A stretch of DNA of 7,569 nt from Oscillospiraceae bacterium (GCA_017394475.1 JAFPYQ010000008.1:1-7569), one strand, 5' to 3'. Positions 1-6,473 are shown, numbered from the stretch's first letter. Notes: a model not told the origin generated them from the letters alone. A program made the numbers and translations.

Positions 1-327
1 GGCAAGGACAGGGAATACAAAAAAGCCCTTGCGGATTGTGTCCATGAGGGTCTTATGGAAGCCTTCGGGATAGATGATGACGACAGATATCAGAGGATCA
101 TCTAAATAGATGATGAGGACTTTGAACGCTCATCCGACAAGACCGATAAGTTCACCATGATAGAACTCACCATATTCCCGGGCAGGACTACAGAGCAGAA
201 AGCCGCCGCTATACGGATGATAACCGAAAAGCTCACCGAAAGGCTGTCCATCCCCGCAACGGATGTATTTATCATAATGCACGAACCACCCCTGGAAAAC
301 TGGGGTTTCGCAGGACATCAGAAATAA
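1..327 (+). pseudogene. Tautomerase-superfamily protein, 5'-truncated by window, interrupted by in-frame TAA
   Basis: Reading frame 1 gives a continuous tautomerase-like sequence (GKDREYKKALADCVHEGL at the start, FTMIELTIFPGRTTEQK in the middle, EPPLENWGF near the end) that stops at 325-327. It resembles the roughly 110-130-residue Tautomerase_2-type relatives of 4-oxalocrotonate tautomerase/MIF, which use an N-terminal proline as catalytic base; that N-terminus lies outside the window. Codon 35 (103-105) is TAA, but the family-like sequence continues in the same frame on both sides, with no frameshift. The stop sits where relatives, as I recall them, carry a Glu or Gln, so one base change (GAA or CAA to TAA) would explain it. 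A restart at ATG 157-159 would give 56 residues, but it has no clear Shine-Dalgarno and encodes Met-Ile instead of Met-Pro, so it should not be a catalytic tautomerase. The methyltransferase gene starts 11 bases downstream, probably in the same transcript. A sequencing error is the main alternative to a real nonsense mutation. Confidence 0.8.
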
Positions 328-338
328 CGGAGGATACT

Positions 339-959
339 ATGGAAAACCCGTGGAAAAATATCTCACTTTCCGACTACGAAGGCCACATGAGCCTTGACAA
401 TGTCATGCAGCTGGAGACACTCAGCACTATCATGAAAAGGCAGTTTACAGGCTATGATGTGAGCACCGCTATGGTACTCGGAGTTGCAGGCGGCAACGGA
501 CTTGAACATATAAGCAAAGAAAAATACACCACAGTCTATGGTGTTGATGTGAACAATGCCTATCTTGATGAAGTAAAGAAAAGATATGACCATCTGGGTA
601 ATGTGCTCAGATGTATCTGCACCGACCTTACAACAGAGTATAAGGCTCTCCCCGCCGCACAGCTCATCATCGCAGACCTTCTGATAGAATATATCGGTTA
701 TGAGTGCTTTAAAAATGTAGTACAGCAGGTAAAGCCGCAGTATGTTTCCTGTGTTATACAGGTCAATACCGATGACAGCTTTGTTTCCGATTCACCCTAT
801 CTCCATTCCTTTGACGGGCTCGATAGTGTTCACAGCACAATAGAAAAGGACAAACTCATTTCCTCTATGGCGGAGATAAGCTATTATCACATTTATGATG
901 ATGAGGAATTTCCGTTACCCAACGGAAAAAAGCTGGTATTGATCGATTTTGTGAAATGA
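339..959 (+). CDS. Class I SAM-dependent methyltransferase, substrate unknown
   Basis: This 206-residue protein has the Rossmann-type methyltransferase pattern. The glycine-rich motif I is VLGVAGGNGLEHI (about 46-58). The acidic residue expected to hold the SAM ribose is in VYGVDV (D70). A second acidic position lies in CTDL (D96), and the post-strand-4 segment is IADLLIEYIG (111-120). These are directly visible; methyl transfer from S-adenosylmethionine is inferred from the fold. The substrate cannot be assigned: there is no RNA-binding or other accessory domain, and the motif-IV region lacks the NPPY/DPPY of N6-adenine enzymes, so a small molecule or protein target is more likely. The ATG at 339 is supported by GGAGG at 329-333. 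It follows the broken tautomerase gene by 11 bases and precedes the acetyltransferase by 34, suggesting one transcript. It appears cytoplasmic, with no signal peptide or membrane segment. Confidence 0.85.
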   Translation: MENPWKNISLSDYEGHMSLDNVMQLETLSTIMKRQFTGYDVSTAMVLGVAGGNGLEHISKEKYTTVYGVDVNNAYLDEVKKRYDHLGNVLRCICTDLTTEYKALPAAQLIIADLLIEYIGYECFKNVVQQVKPQYVSCVIQVNTDDSFVSDSPYLHSFDGLDSVHSTIEKDKLISSMAEISYYHIYDDEEFPLPNGKKLVLIDFVK

Positions 960-993
960 AAAGCCCCGGAGTAACGGGCGAAAGGAGCAGCTC

Positions 994-1476
994 ATGATAA
1001 GGCAGATGACAAGGGAGGAGATCCCCGCCTGTGTGGATATCATCAGGCGCAGTTTTAAGACAGTAGCAGATGAATATGGCATAACACAGGAGAATGCACC
1101 GCGATTCACCGCCTTTGCCACTGATGAGGACAGACTGTATTACCAAGCGGACAATGAGCACCGCCTTATGTATGTGTATGAGCAGGACGGCAGACTGTGC
1201 GGATATTATTCTCTGCTGTTTCAGGAAAACAATGAGTGTGAGCTGAACAATCTTTCTGTACTCCCCGAATACCGACACAAAGGGATAGGCAAGAAACTGC
1301 TTGAACACGCCCGTTCTGTATCAAAGGAGAATGGATGCATCAGCATCAACCTTGGCATAGTTGAGGAAAACAAGCGGCTGCGTCAGTGGTATGAGCAGAA
1401 CGGTGCTGTTCACTTAGGAACAAAGAAATTCGACTTTTTCCCCTTCACCTGCGGGTTTATGAAAATAGAGCTATGA
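994..1476 (+). CDS. GNAT-family N-acetyltransferase
   Basis: This 160-residue protein is a single GNAT domain. The acetyl-CoA pyrophosphate-binding motif A is clear: LSVLPEYRHKGIGKKLLEHA (87-106), with R94, G97 and G99 forming the Arg-x-x-Gly-x-Gly loop. The preceding strand (ELNNLSVL) and the C-terminal RQWYEQNGAVHLGTKKF (130-146) match motif B, in which a Tyr and NG turn are typical. The family transfers acetyl from acetyl-CoA to an amine, such as a metabolite, drug, polyamine or protein terminus; the acceptor here is unknown. The ATG at 994 is chosen because AGGAG at 983-987 lies six bases upstream and the first residues (MIRQMTREEIPACVDIIRRSF) are a normal GNAT beginning. It is the last gene of the rightward cluster and is followed immediately by a strong hairpin terminator. 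Confidence 0.9.
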   Translation: MIRQMTREEIPACVDIIRRSFKTVADEYGITQENAPRFTAFATDEDRLYYQADNEHRLMYVYEQDGRLCGYYSLLFQENNECELNNLSVLPEYRHKGIGKKLLEHARSVSKENGCISINLGIVEENKRLRQWYEQNGAVHLGTKKFDFFPFTCGFMKIEL

Positions 1477-1479
1477 AAC

Positions 1480-1522
1480 ATCCCCATAATACCTTTTTGC
1501 GGTATTATGGGGATAGATTTTT
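1480..1522. terminator. Bidirectional Rho-independent terminator between convergent genes
   Basis: A perfect 14-bp inverted repeat (ATCCCCATAATACC at 1480-1493 and its complement at 1501-1514) flanks a seven-base loop. On the + strand it is followed by GATTTTT (1516-1522), a good U-tract for ending the acetyltransferase transcript. On the - strand it lies just past the metF stop codon (1522-1524), preceded by an A-run and followed by a weaker GTTTC. The hairpin therefore probably ends both transcripts, more efficiently rightwards. Confidence 0.85.
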
Positions 1523-2382
1523 CACAGCAGTTCCTTAACGGTGGAGGTTATCTTTTCAGCAACATAACTGTTGTTCATTGTGTAAAGATGTATACCGTCC
1601 ACACCGGAGGATATAAGGTCGATGATCTGGTCTATGGCGTATGCGATGCCCGCCTCACGCAGAGAATCGGGTCTGTTCTCATACCGTGCCATCATTTTTG
1701 TGAACTTAGGCGGCAGGGATGCACCGCACATAGATACCATGCGCTCTATCTGCTTCTTGTTCACAACAGGCATTATACCCGCTTCTATGGGAACATTTAT
1801 CCCCTTTGCACGAGCCTTGTCAAGGAAAGTATAGAACAGTGAGTTGTCGAAGAAAAGCTGTGACATCAGATGTTCGGCACCGCAGTCAACTTTGTGCCTG
1901 AGATGAGCGATATCTTCATCAAGGCTGTCACAGTCGGGGTGACATTCGGGATAGCAGCCTGCGGATATGGCAAATGAGCTGTCATATTCCTTGATAAAGG
2001 TGATAAGGTCGGAGGCATATTCAAAATCATGCTTCGGAGGCCTTTCGGGATTTATATCCCCTCTCAGCGCAAGGATGTTGGTAATGTCATGTGCCTTGAG
2101 ATCATCAAGAATTGCGATTATATCCGACTTTGTGTTGCTGACACAGGTAAGGTGTGCAGCAGTGTCGATGCCCATATCCTGTATATGGGAGCATATCTTC
2201 TGTGTTATATTGTCCCCGCCGGTCCCCCCTGCGCCGTATGTGACGCTTATGAATGCGGGATCCAGAGCTTTGAAGCTTTTGAGGGTATCGAATATGGTGC
2301 TGTCCTCCATGTTCTTTTTGGGAGGGAATACCTCAAAGGAGAGGATGCAGCTTTTACCGTTGAATTTTTCAGATAGTTTCAT
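1522..2382 (-). CDS. metF: 5,10-methylenetetrahydrofolate reductase
   Basis: This enzyme reduces 5,10-methylene-THF to 5-methyl-THF using FAD, supplying the methyl group for methionine synthesis. The 286-residue length fits the catalytic-only bacterial MetF (about 290). Visible family signatures are LSFEVFPPKK (14-23, with E17 matching the catalytic Glu near the N-terminus), ISVTYGAGGT (45-54), NILALRGDIN (102-111, with D109 at the position contacting flavin), HLMSQLFFDN (171-180, with folate-contacting Q175), and VPIEAGIMPV (197-206). The C-terminal SGVDGIHLYTMN (259-270) is also typical. The start is the ATG at 2382, preceded by GAGGA with five bases of spacing. It begins 21 bases after the esterase stop, so it is most simply read from the proB promoter. 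No S-box or other methionine riboswitch lies in that gap. It ends at the shared hairpin terminator. Confidence 0.96.
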   Translation of the reverse strand: MKLSEKFNGKSCILSFEVFPPKKNMEDSTIFDTLKSFKALDPAFISVTYGAGGTGGDNITQKICSHIQDMGIDTAAHLTCVSNTKSDIIAILDDLKAHDITNILALRGDINPERPPKHDFEYASDLITFIKEYDSSFAISAGCYPECHPDCDSLDEDIAHLRHKVDCGAEHLMSQLFFDNSLFYTFLDKARAKGINVPIEAGIMPVVNKKQIERMVSMCGASLPPKFTKMMARYENRPDSLREAGIAYAIDQIIDLISSGVDGIHLYTMNNSYVAEKITSTVKELL

Positions 2383-2403
2383 GTTGTTCCTCGTGTCGGT
2401 AAC

Positions 2404-3924
2404 TTATTTTATTTGATGCCTGAACGGGGCAAGGGGCAGACCATTGCTGCCGAACAGCCTCACTTCCGCGTAATTTGTCCATTGATAGCGCACCGCTGTG
2501 GGGCAGCTCACCTTTTCGGAGGATATGATGATCTTTCCGTCGGAAAGATCCACCTCATCCGCCTTGTGGAATATACCGTCACTGCCCGCGATCTCAAAAT
2601 CATCATTTACAGGCGAAGTGCATTTCCATCCATCCCCGACATTCTCGAAATATGCGGTCACTTTATCCTTCCCATACTGGCAGCCGGTGAGCATCGGTGC
2701 GCAGGCTGTGTTTTTATCCACCATGCCGTATACCATATACAGCGCCTGTAAAGCCAGTCTGTGAGCCACAACTGTCTTATCTGCCGGATGGATATTGTTG
2801 AATTCTCCGCAGTCCAGAGCCACTGCAAGGCCTGTATTCCGCAGTTTCCTGTATACATTCATCTGCGCCTCACGGATAAGGCACCAGTTCTTTGTATCAT
2901 CATCACCGACCCAGCGGTGCATAGGCAGCTGCACGAATATAAATGGCATCAGTCTGTCATCCCAAAGCTCTCGCCAGTTGTCTATCATCATAGTGAGAAG
3001 CTTTTCATAGATGAACGGTTTGTGGTCATCTGATTCGCCCTGATAGTATATGCATCCCCTTACCGTATAGGGGGCGATGCGTTTTAGCATCGTTTCGTAA
3101 AGGCCGCCTGCACGGAATGGTGAGTGAGTGCCCAGAGGCTCGGGATAGCGTGCCTCCCCTGCGAATGCCTGCGCTTCCTCCCAGGTCCCGTTGGGATTTC
3201 TGGCATAGAATTCATTTATCTTTGGCTGCCATTGTGCCACATATTCGTTATATTCATCCAGTTCCCTGAGGTATTCCTCTTCGGTCTTGCCTACCATGGC
3301 ATCTTCAAGCTCGTCTACATAGCTCTTTGTGTCACAGTCTGCCCGCAGCCTTTCGGTATCTGTCCAGGCTGATGCGGATGTGCCGCCCCAGTTGCAGCCT
3401 ATTATCCCTACGGTGACACCCATCTTGACAGCTATCTCTTTGCCGAAATAATACCCCACAGCCGACCAGTACCTTGCATTTTCGCTGTCGGCTGTATGCC
3501 AGCAGTTGTCCCTTTCGTCTATATAGAAGAATTCATCTATATAAGGGTTCTTTTTTGTATAGTAGAACCGCACATCCGAGGATGAGCAGTTTTTCAGCTC
3601 CTCTGCACCGTGTTTTTCGTTCTGCAGCTCCAGTTCCATATTTGACTGACCGCCTGCGATCCATACCTCGCCGATACATACATCGGTGAATGTTATGGTA
3701 TCATCGCCGTCGGTTATGGTCATCACAAGGCCTTTTCTGTAGGTCTCCTGAGGTGGAAGGACTGCACACCATCTGTTTTTCACACAGGTACATTCCGTAT
3801 AAGTCCCGTCAAGATCTACCCTGACAGTCTTACCGCTGCGGTCGTATCCCCATACTTTGATGGGTCTCCCCTTCTGCAGCACCATATTATCGGAAAATAT
3901 CGCAGCAGCTCTCAGAACACTCAT
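2404..3924 (-). CDS. SGNH sialate O-acetylesterase-like carbohydrate esterase (cytoplasmic)
   Basis: This 506-residue protein has the layout of sialate O-acetylesterases, which remove O-acetyl groups from sialic acids or related acetylated sugars. An N-terminal beta-rich segment (about 1-80, including FSDNMVLQKG at 10-19) precedes an SGNH hydrolase domain. The domain contains GEVWIAGGQSNMEL (85-98, nucleophile S94), GIIGCNWGGTSASAW (173-187, oxyanion-hole region), CIYYQGESDD (291-300), and CGEFNNIHPADK (372-383, catalytic His at 379 in the usual IHPADK context). A beta-rich C-terminal region (about 405-500) completes the typical length. No signal peptide is present, so it probably acts inside the cell on imported sugars or oligosaccharides, whereas many homologues are exported. 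Its ATG overlaps the proB stop as ATGA, and GGAGGGG lies just upstream inside proB, giving translational coupling. Acetyl-xylan or another acetylated plant glycan is an alternative substrate; the sequence does not decide. Confidence 0.9.
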   Translation of the reverse strand: MSVLRAAAIFSDNMVLQKGRPIKVWGYDRSGKTVRVDLDGTYTECTCVKNRWCAVLPPQETYRKGLVMTITDGDDTITFTDVCIGEVWIAGGQSNMELELQNEKHGAEELKNCSSSDVRFYYTKKNPYIDEFFYIDERDNCWHTADSENARYWSAVGYYFGKEIAVKMGVTVGIIGCNWGGTSASAWTDTERLRADCDTKSYVDELEDAMVGKTEEEYLRELDEYNEYVAQWQPKINEFYARNPNGTWEEAQAFAGEARYPEPLGTHSPFRAGGLYETMLKRIAPYTVRGCIYYQGESDDHKPFIYEKLLTMMIDNWRELWDDRLMPFIFVQLPMHRWVGDDDTKNWCLIREAQMNVYRKLRNTGLAVALDCGEFNNIHPADKTVVAHRLALQALYMVYGMVDKNTACAPMLTGCQYGKDKVTAYFENVGDGWKCTSPVNDDFEIAGSDGIFHKADEVDLSDGKIIISSEKVSCPTAVRYQWTNYAEVRLFGSNGLPLAPFRHQIK

Positions 3925-4718
3925 ATATCCCCTCCGGCAATAAAGAGGGTCCCCACCTGTTTGCCGTCCATAAAATCATAGAGGTTTTCGGGGCGGCGGC
4001 CGTTGATTATAGCCATGTCAAAGCCTGCCTCCATAGCGATCTGCGCAGCGTTTATCTTGGTAGCCATACCGCCTGAGCCCAGTGAGGAGCCTGCTCCTCC
4101 TGCAAGTGCCTTGATCTCATCGGTGATCTCATAGATATAGGGTATAAGGCTGGCATTTTCGTTCTTATGAGGATCGCCGTCAAAAAATCCGTCAATGTCG
4201 GACATGATAATGAGCAGATCCGCATGGGTGAGCACTCCAACCTGTGCGGCAAGGCTGTCATTTTCGCCCATTTCAAGTTCGAGTTCATCTATGGCAACGG
4301 TGTCATTTTCGTTAACTATGGGGATTATGCCCCTTTCGATGAGCCTGAAAAATGTATTTTCAACATTGTTCTTACGGGGTGTGCTCAGCACATACTTAGT
4401 CAGGAGTATCTGTGCAACATTTATATTGTATTCACCAAACAGCTTGTCATAGAAATACATGAGTTCGCACTGACCCACAGCTGCACATGCCTGCTTCATA
4501 GTAGTTTCTCTTGGGCGTTCGGAAAGCCCCATTTTCTGCAGGCCCATAGCGATAGAGCCCGATGACACAAGGATTATTTCCCTGCCGCTGTTCTGCATAT
4601 CCGCAAGTGCCTTTACAAAACGCTCCGTCCTGCGGATATTGAGCCTTCCCGAACTGTGAGTAAGTGTGGAAGTACCGATCTTTACGACTATTCTTTTCTT
4701 GCTGTTTATATCGAACAT
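3921..4718 (-). CDS. proB: Glutamate 5-kinase, short form without PUA domain
   Basis: It phosphorylates L-glutamate to gamma-glutamyl phosphate, the first step of proline biosynthesis, in the cytoplasm. The amino-acid-kinase fold is evident: VVKIGTSTLTH (11-21, K13), ILVSSGSIAMG (49-59), PIVNENDTVA (133-142), GENDSLAAQV (151-160), IMSDIDGFF (171-179) and GSGGMATKINAA (214-225, K221). At 265 residues it ends after the kinase domain and lacks the C-terminal PUA domain of the about 367-residue E. coli enzyme, a common form in Firmicutes. No proA (gamma-glutamyl phosphate reductase) is adjacent; the next gene is an esterase overlapping by four bases, so the usual proBA pair is split or proA lies elsewhere. 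The start codon has only a weak purine stretch (GGGAAAG) upstream. It is the first gene of its operon, with a consensus promoter about 55-80 bases upstream. Confidence 0.96.
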   Translation of the reverse strand: MFDINSKKRIVVKIGTSTLTHSSGRLNIRRTERFVKALADMQNSGREIILVSSGSIAMGLQKMGLSERPRETTMKQACAAVGQCELMYFYDKLFGEYNINVAQILLTKYVLSTPRKNNVENTFFRLIERGIIPIVNENDTVAIDELELEMGENDSLAAQVGVLTHADLLIIMSDIDGFFDGDPHKNENASLIPYIYEITDEIKALAGGAGSSLGSGGMATKINAAQIAMEAGFDMAIINGRRPENLYDFMDGKQVGTLFIAGGDI

Positions 4719-4746
4719 TATTTATCTTTCCCATCAGGTTTATTGT

Positions 4747-4765
4747 GGTGTCCGGTTAGAACACC
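4747..4765 (-). promoter_or_regulatory. Small 5'-terminal stem-loop in proB leader
   Basis: The arms GGTGT and ACACC pair across nine bases, with an extra C-G pair possible past one mismatch. The predicted transcription start from the upstream -10 box is about 4766, so this would be the very first structure on the proB mRNA. 5'-terminal stem-loops can protect transcripts from decay. The stem is short, so this is tentative. Confidence 0.35.
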
Positions 4766-4772
4766 GATATTT

Positions 4773-4801
4773 ATTTTACCACGTTTTTTTGTTTTTTTCA
4801 A
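4773..4801 (-). promoter_or_regulatory. SigA promoter of proB operon
   Basis: On the - strand, TTGAAA (4801-4796) and TAAAAT (4778-4773) are separated by exactly 17 bases. TG one base ahead of the -10 box forms an extended -10. The spacer is dominated by two A-tracts, suggesting bent DNA. The predicted start is about 4766, leaving a leader of roughly 48 bases before the proB ATG. Confidence 0.85.
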
Positions 4802-4807
4802 GTGGTA
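4777..4807. repeat. Inverted repeat bracketing the proB promoter (candidate operator)
   Basis: On the - strand, TACCAC (4807-4802) abuts the -35 box and its exact complement GTGGTA (4782-4777) runs into the -10 box, 19 bases apart. The placement would let a dimeric regulator, or two bound dimers, occlude RNA polymerase. The arms are only six bases long, so chance is a real alternative, and no regulator gene is present in the window. Confidence 0.35.
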
Positions 4808-4830
4808 TATGGCAAAAACAGTAAATGTCA

Positions 4831-4871
4831 CAAAAAAACAAACTCAGCAGCACAGAAGGACTGTGCTGCTG
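4831..4871 (-). terminator. Rho-independent terminator after FN3/coiled-coil gene
   Basis: A perfect 11-bp stem (CAGCAGCACAG at 4845-4855 and its complement at 4861-4871) has a five-base loop. On the - strand it is followed by AGTTTGTTTTTTTG. It starts 14 bases beyond the stop codon at 4885 and separates this operon from the proB promoter just downstream. Confidence 0.92.
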
Positions 4872-4884
4872 TGAATGATATGTA

Positions 4885-5595
4885 TCATATATCTGTCACG
4901 CCCATGGAATGGAGCTGAGATGTCAGTCTGTTTACCTTTGCCCTGCATACGCTTACTTTGTTTGTAAGCTCATCATGTCTCCTTCTTTCTGCTTCTATAC
5001 CCTCTTTTGCCTTTTCGATCTCAGCATACTCTGAAGGATTGGATTTCGGATCCGCTTTCTTGGTCTCGATGGTTTTTTGATAGCTTGCTATCTTCTTCTC
5101 GCAGGAACTTACTTCACTTTCAGCGGAACTAAGTTCTCTTTTAGCCTCAGAAAGCTCCTTTTTGAGCCTTGTTTTCTTCTCGGAAATAGTTTCCTCTTTA
5201 TCTTCTGCAACAGGCTTAGGCGCAGAAACTACTTTTTCTCTGGTCTTGACCGTAACGGCACCGGACTCAGTGAGCTTCACATATTTGCCGCTTTCATCCT
5301 TTACAAGTGAACGTATCTTGAAACGGTATGAAGTGTTGGACGAAAGGTCTGTTATGGTGCAGGATGCTGTAGCCATGGTCTTGTATGTTACATACTTTCC
5401 CTGTGCTGTGTCATATTTGTACACTCTGTACCCATCTGCACCCTCTTGTTCTTCCCATACCAGTCTTATGGAATCCTCAGTGCGCTTTTCTGCTCTTATA
5501 CCATAAGATGCTGCACAGGCAGGCACGAACATCGCAGACAGTGCCAGTATCACAGCAGATATAGCTGCAATTATTATCTTGTTTATCTTTTTCAT
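4885..5595 (-). CDS. Secreted or lipid-anchored fibronectin type III plus coiled-coil protein
   Basis: This 236-residue protein begins with an export signal: KK near the start, then a hydrophobic core (about 7-25, IIIAAISAVILALSAMFV). Cleavage could be by signal peptidase I at ACA-A (after about 28). VPAC (24-27) is an imperfect lipobox, so lipidation at C27 is also possible. Residues about 30-118 form one FN3 domain, with the expected Trp (W47 in IRLVWEEQ), GYRVYKYD (55-62), the L-S-x-N-T-S-Y turn (84-90) and RFKIRSLV. A short Pro/Glu/Lys linker leads to a highly charged, Lys/Glu/Ser-rich helical region (about 133-230), predicted to form an antiparallel or dimeric coiled coil. It contains C165 and C217. 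No catalytic motif is visible; an adhesion or scaffold role at the cell surface is an inference. AGGGAG lies upstream of the ATG, which is 13 bases after the membrane-protein stop, making it the last gene of its operon. Confidence 0.87.
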   Translation of the reverse strand: MKKINKIIIAAISAVILALSAMFVPACAASYGIRAEKRTEDSIRLVWEEQEGADGYRVYKYDTAQGKYVTYKTMATASCTITDLSSNTSYRFKIRSLVKDESGKYVKLTESGAVTVKTREKVVSAPKPVAEDKEETISEKKTRLKKELSEAKRELSSAESEVSSCEKKIASYQKTIETKKADPKSNPSEYAEIEKAKEGIEAERRRHDELTNKVSVCRAKVNRLTSQLHSMGVTDI

Positions 5596-5608
5596 CCGAA
5601 TTCTCCCT

Positions 5609-6274
5609 TTATATTATCTCATCCATGGAGATCTTTCTGCGTTCAGGCGTATGAACGGAAATATCTCCGAGTTTCAAGATATCATCCTCGGTTATGTCAT
5701 CCATATAAGTGTTTTTATTTTCCGCTGATCTCTTTGTGATCTGTTCATCAGAATAGAGCCTTGCAGTATACTGTTTGGCATAAAATGCACCGTTGAAGAA
5801 CGGATAACCGGGTAATTTGCTGAGCCTGTCGATCTGCTTATAACGCGTGAGCAGAAAGCACTGAGCACACAGAGCTATCAGCCCTAAGGCCGCACAAAAT
5901 ACCATCAGTGCCAGCATAACGGTCATATAGAACACCAGATATATACAGCACGCAACAGTATATTTTCTGACTTTTGTTTCGGAAAGCCCTACCAGCACTG
6001 CCAGTGCGAGACTCAGTATAAGCACAAAGAATGCATTGATACCCTGTTCAGCGGAAAGCCCCAATGAAAGGGCTGTTCCCCACATACTTGCCAACCCCGT
6101 AATTATGCCAAGGAAAGCCGCGGGAAATGAGAGTATAAAACATACGAGAAATACGTTATTCACTCGTCTATATTCACTTCTCCACTGTGAGAGCTGTTCT
6201 TCCGGAACGCCGTCTATATTGTCGTTTATGATCTGTTCTTCAAAGGGATCACCCTGCAGAAGATCAGTCTTCAT
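5609..6274 (-). CDS. Four-helix membrane protein with PGYP motif and acidic C-terminal tail, function unknown
   Basis: I do not recognise a named family. From ATG 6274 the protein has 221 residues. A soluble, acidic N-terminus (about 1-38) is followed by four predicted membrane helices (about 41-64, 80-98, 104-122 and 124-144). A cytoplasmic-looking tail follows with RLSKLPGYPFF (150-160) and DITEDDILKLGDI (193-205). The PGYP and DD...GD motifs recur at nearly the same spacing in the membrane protein at 6690-7409, so the two look like distant paralogues. A TTG one codon earlier (6277) would add one Met. The ATG is preferred, although neither has a good Shine-Dalgarno. The start overlaps the end of the four-cysteine gene by 11 bases, implying translational coupling. 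No enzyme motif or transporter signature was seen. Confidence 0.85.
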   Translation of the reverse strand: MKTDLLQGDPFEEQIINDNIDGVPEEQLSQWRSEYRRVNNVFLVCFILSFPAAFLGIITGLASMWGTALSLGLSAEQGINAFFVLILSLALAVLVGLSETKVRKYTVACCIYLVFYMTVMLALMVFCAALGLIALCAQCFLLTRYKQIDRLSKLPGYPFFNGAFYAKQYTARLYSDEQITKRSAENKNTYMDDITEDDILKLGDISVHTPERRKISMDEII

Positions 6275-6473
6275 CAAAGTTGCCCGGGATATGGAGCTGC
6301 TTGTTGGGTATCCTTTTCAGAGGCGAATATATGAACTTGTTACAGCTGTCGCTCGTGCCGACTATGCCCTTTTTCTCACAAAGAACCTTATCTCCGCTTT
6401 TAGCTCGTGTCCCGAAATTACAATACTGACACTGAGGAGGGATATGTTCACCGAAATATTTCTTTCTTGCCAT
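6264..6473 (-). CDS. Small four-cysteine (zinc-ribbon-like) protein
   Basis: This 69-residue protein carries C15-x2-C18 (PPQCQYCNFG), C32 (VLCEKKGIV) and C44 (SCNKFIY), a spacing able to bind one zinc or a small Fe-S centre. A basic segment follows, FIYSPLKRIPNKQL (47-60). I believe similar short conserved proteins occur widely in gut clostridia, but I cannot name a characterised one and give no symbol. There is no signal peptide or membrane helix, so it should be cytosolic. The ATG at 6473 has a modest upstream AAGGGACGG. It is the first gene of the operon, about 100 bases after the predicted transcription start, and its end overlaps the membrane-protein gene. The antisense and other-frame ORFs here lack such a pattern. 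Confidence 0.8.
   Translation of the reverse strand: MARKKYFGEHIPPQCQYCNFGTRAKSGDKVLCEKKGIVGTSDSCNKFIYSPLKRIPNKQLHIPGNFDED

Noticed and set aside
103..105. Possible recoding (stop-codon read-through) of the TAA in the tautomerase gene
   Set aside because: TAA is an ordinary stop elsewhere in the window, and no selenocysteine or pyrrolysine context exists (those use TGA or TAG).
961..980. Short GC-rich imperfect inverted repeat between methyltransferase and acetyltransferase genes
   Set aside because: It has only about five pairs with a bulge and no T-run, so it is not a supportable terminator or regulator.
865..1308. 147-codon - strand open frame over the methyltransferase/acetyltransferase junction
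   Set aside because: It is opposite two convincing + strand genes with good Shine-Dalgarno sequences, and it spans the gap between them.
1967..2416. 149-codon + strand open frame over metF
   Set aside because: It is the antisense shadow of an unmistakable metF and shows no family signature.
4656..4874. 72-codon + strand open frame across the proB start and promoter
   Set aside because: It crosses the proB promoter and a strong terminator hairpin and encodes a low-complexity tail, so it is not credible as a gene.
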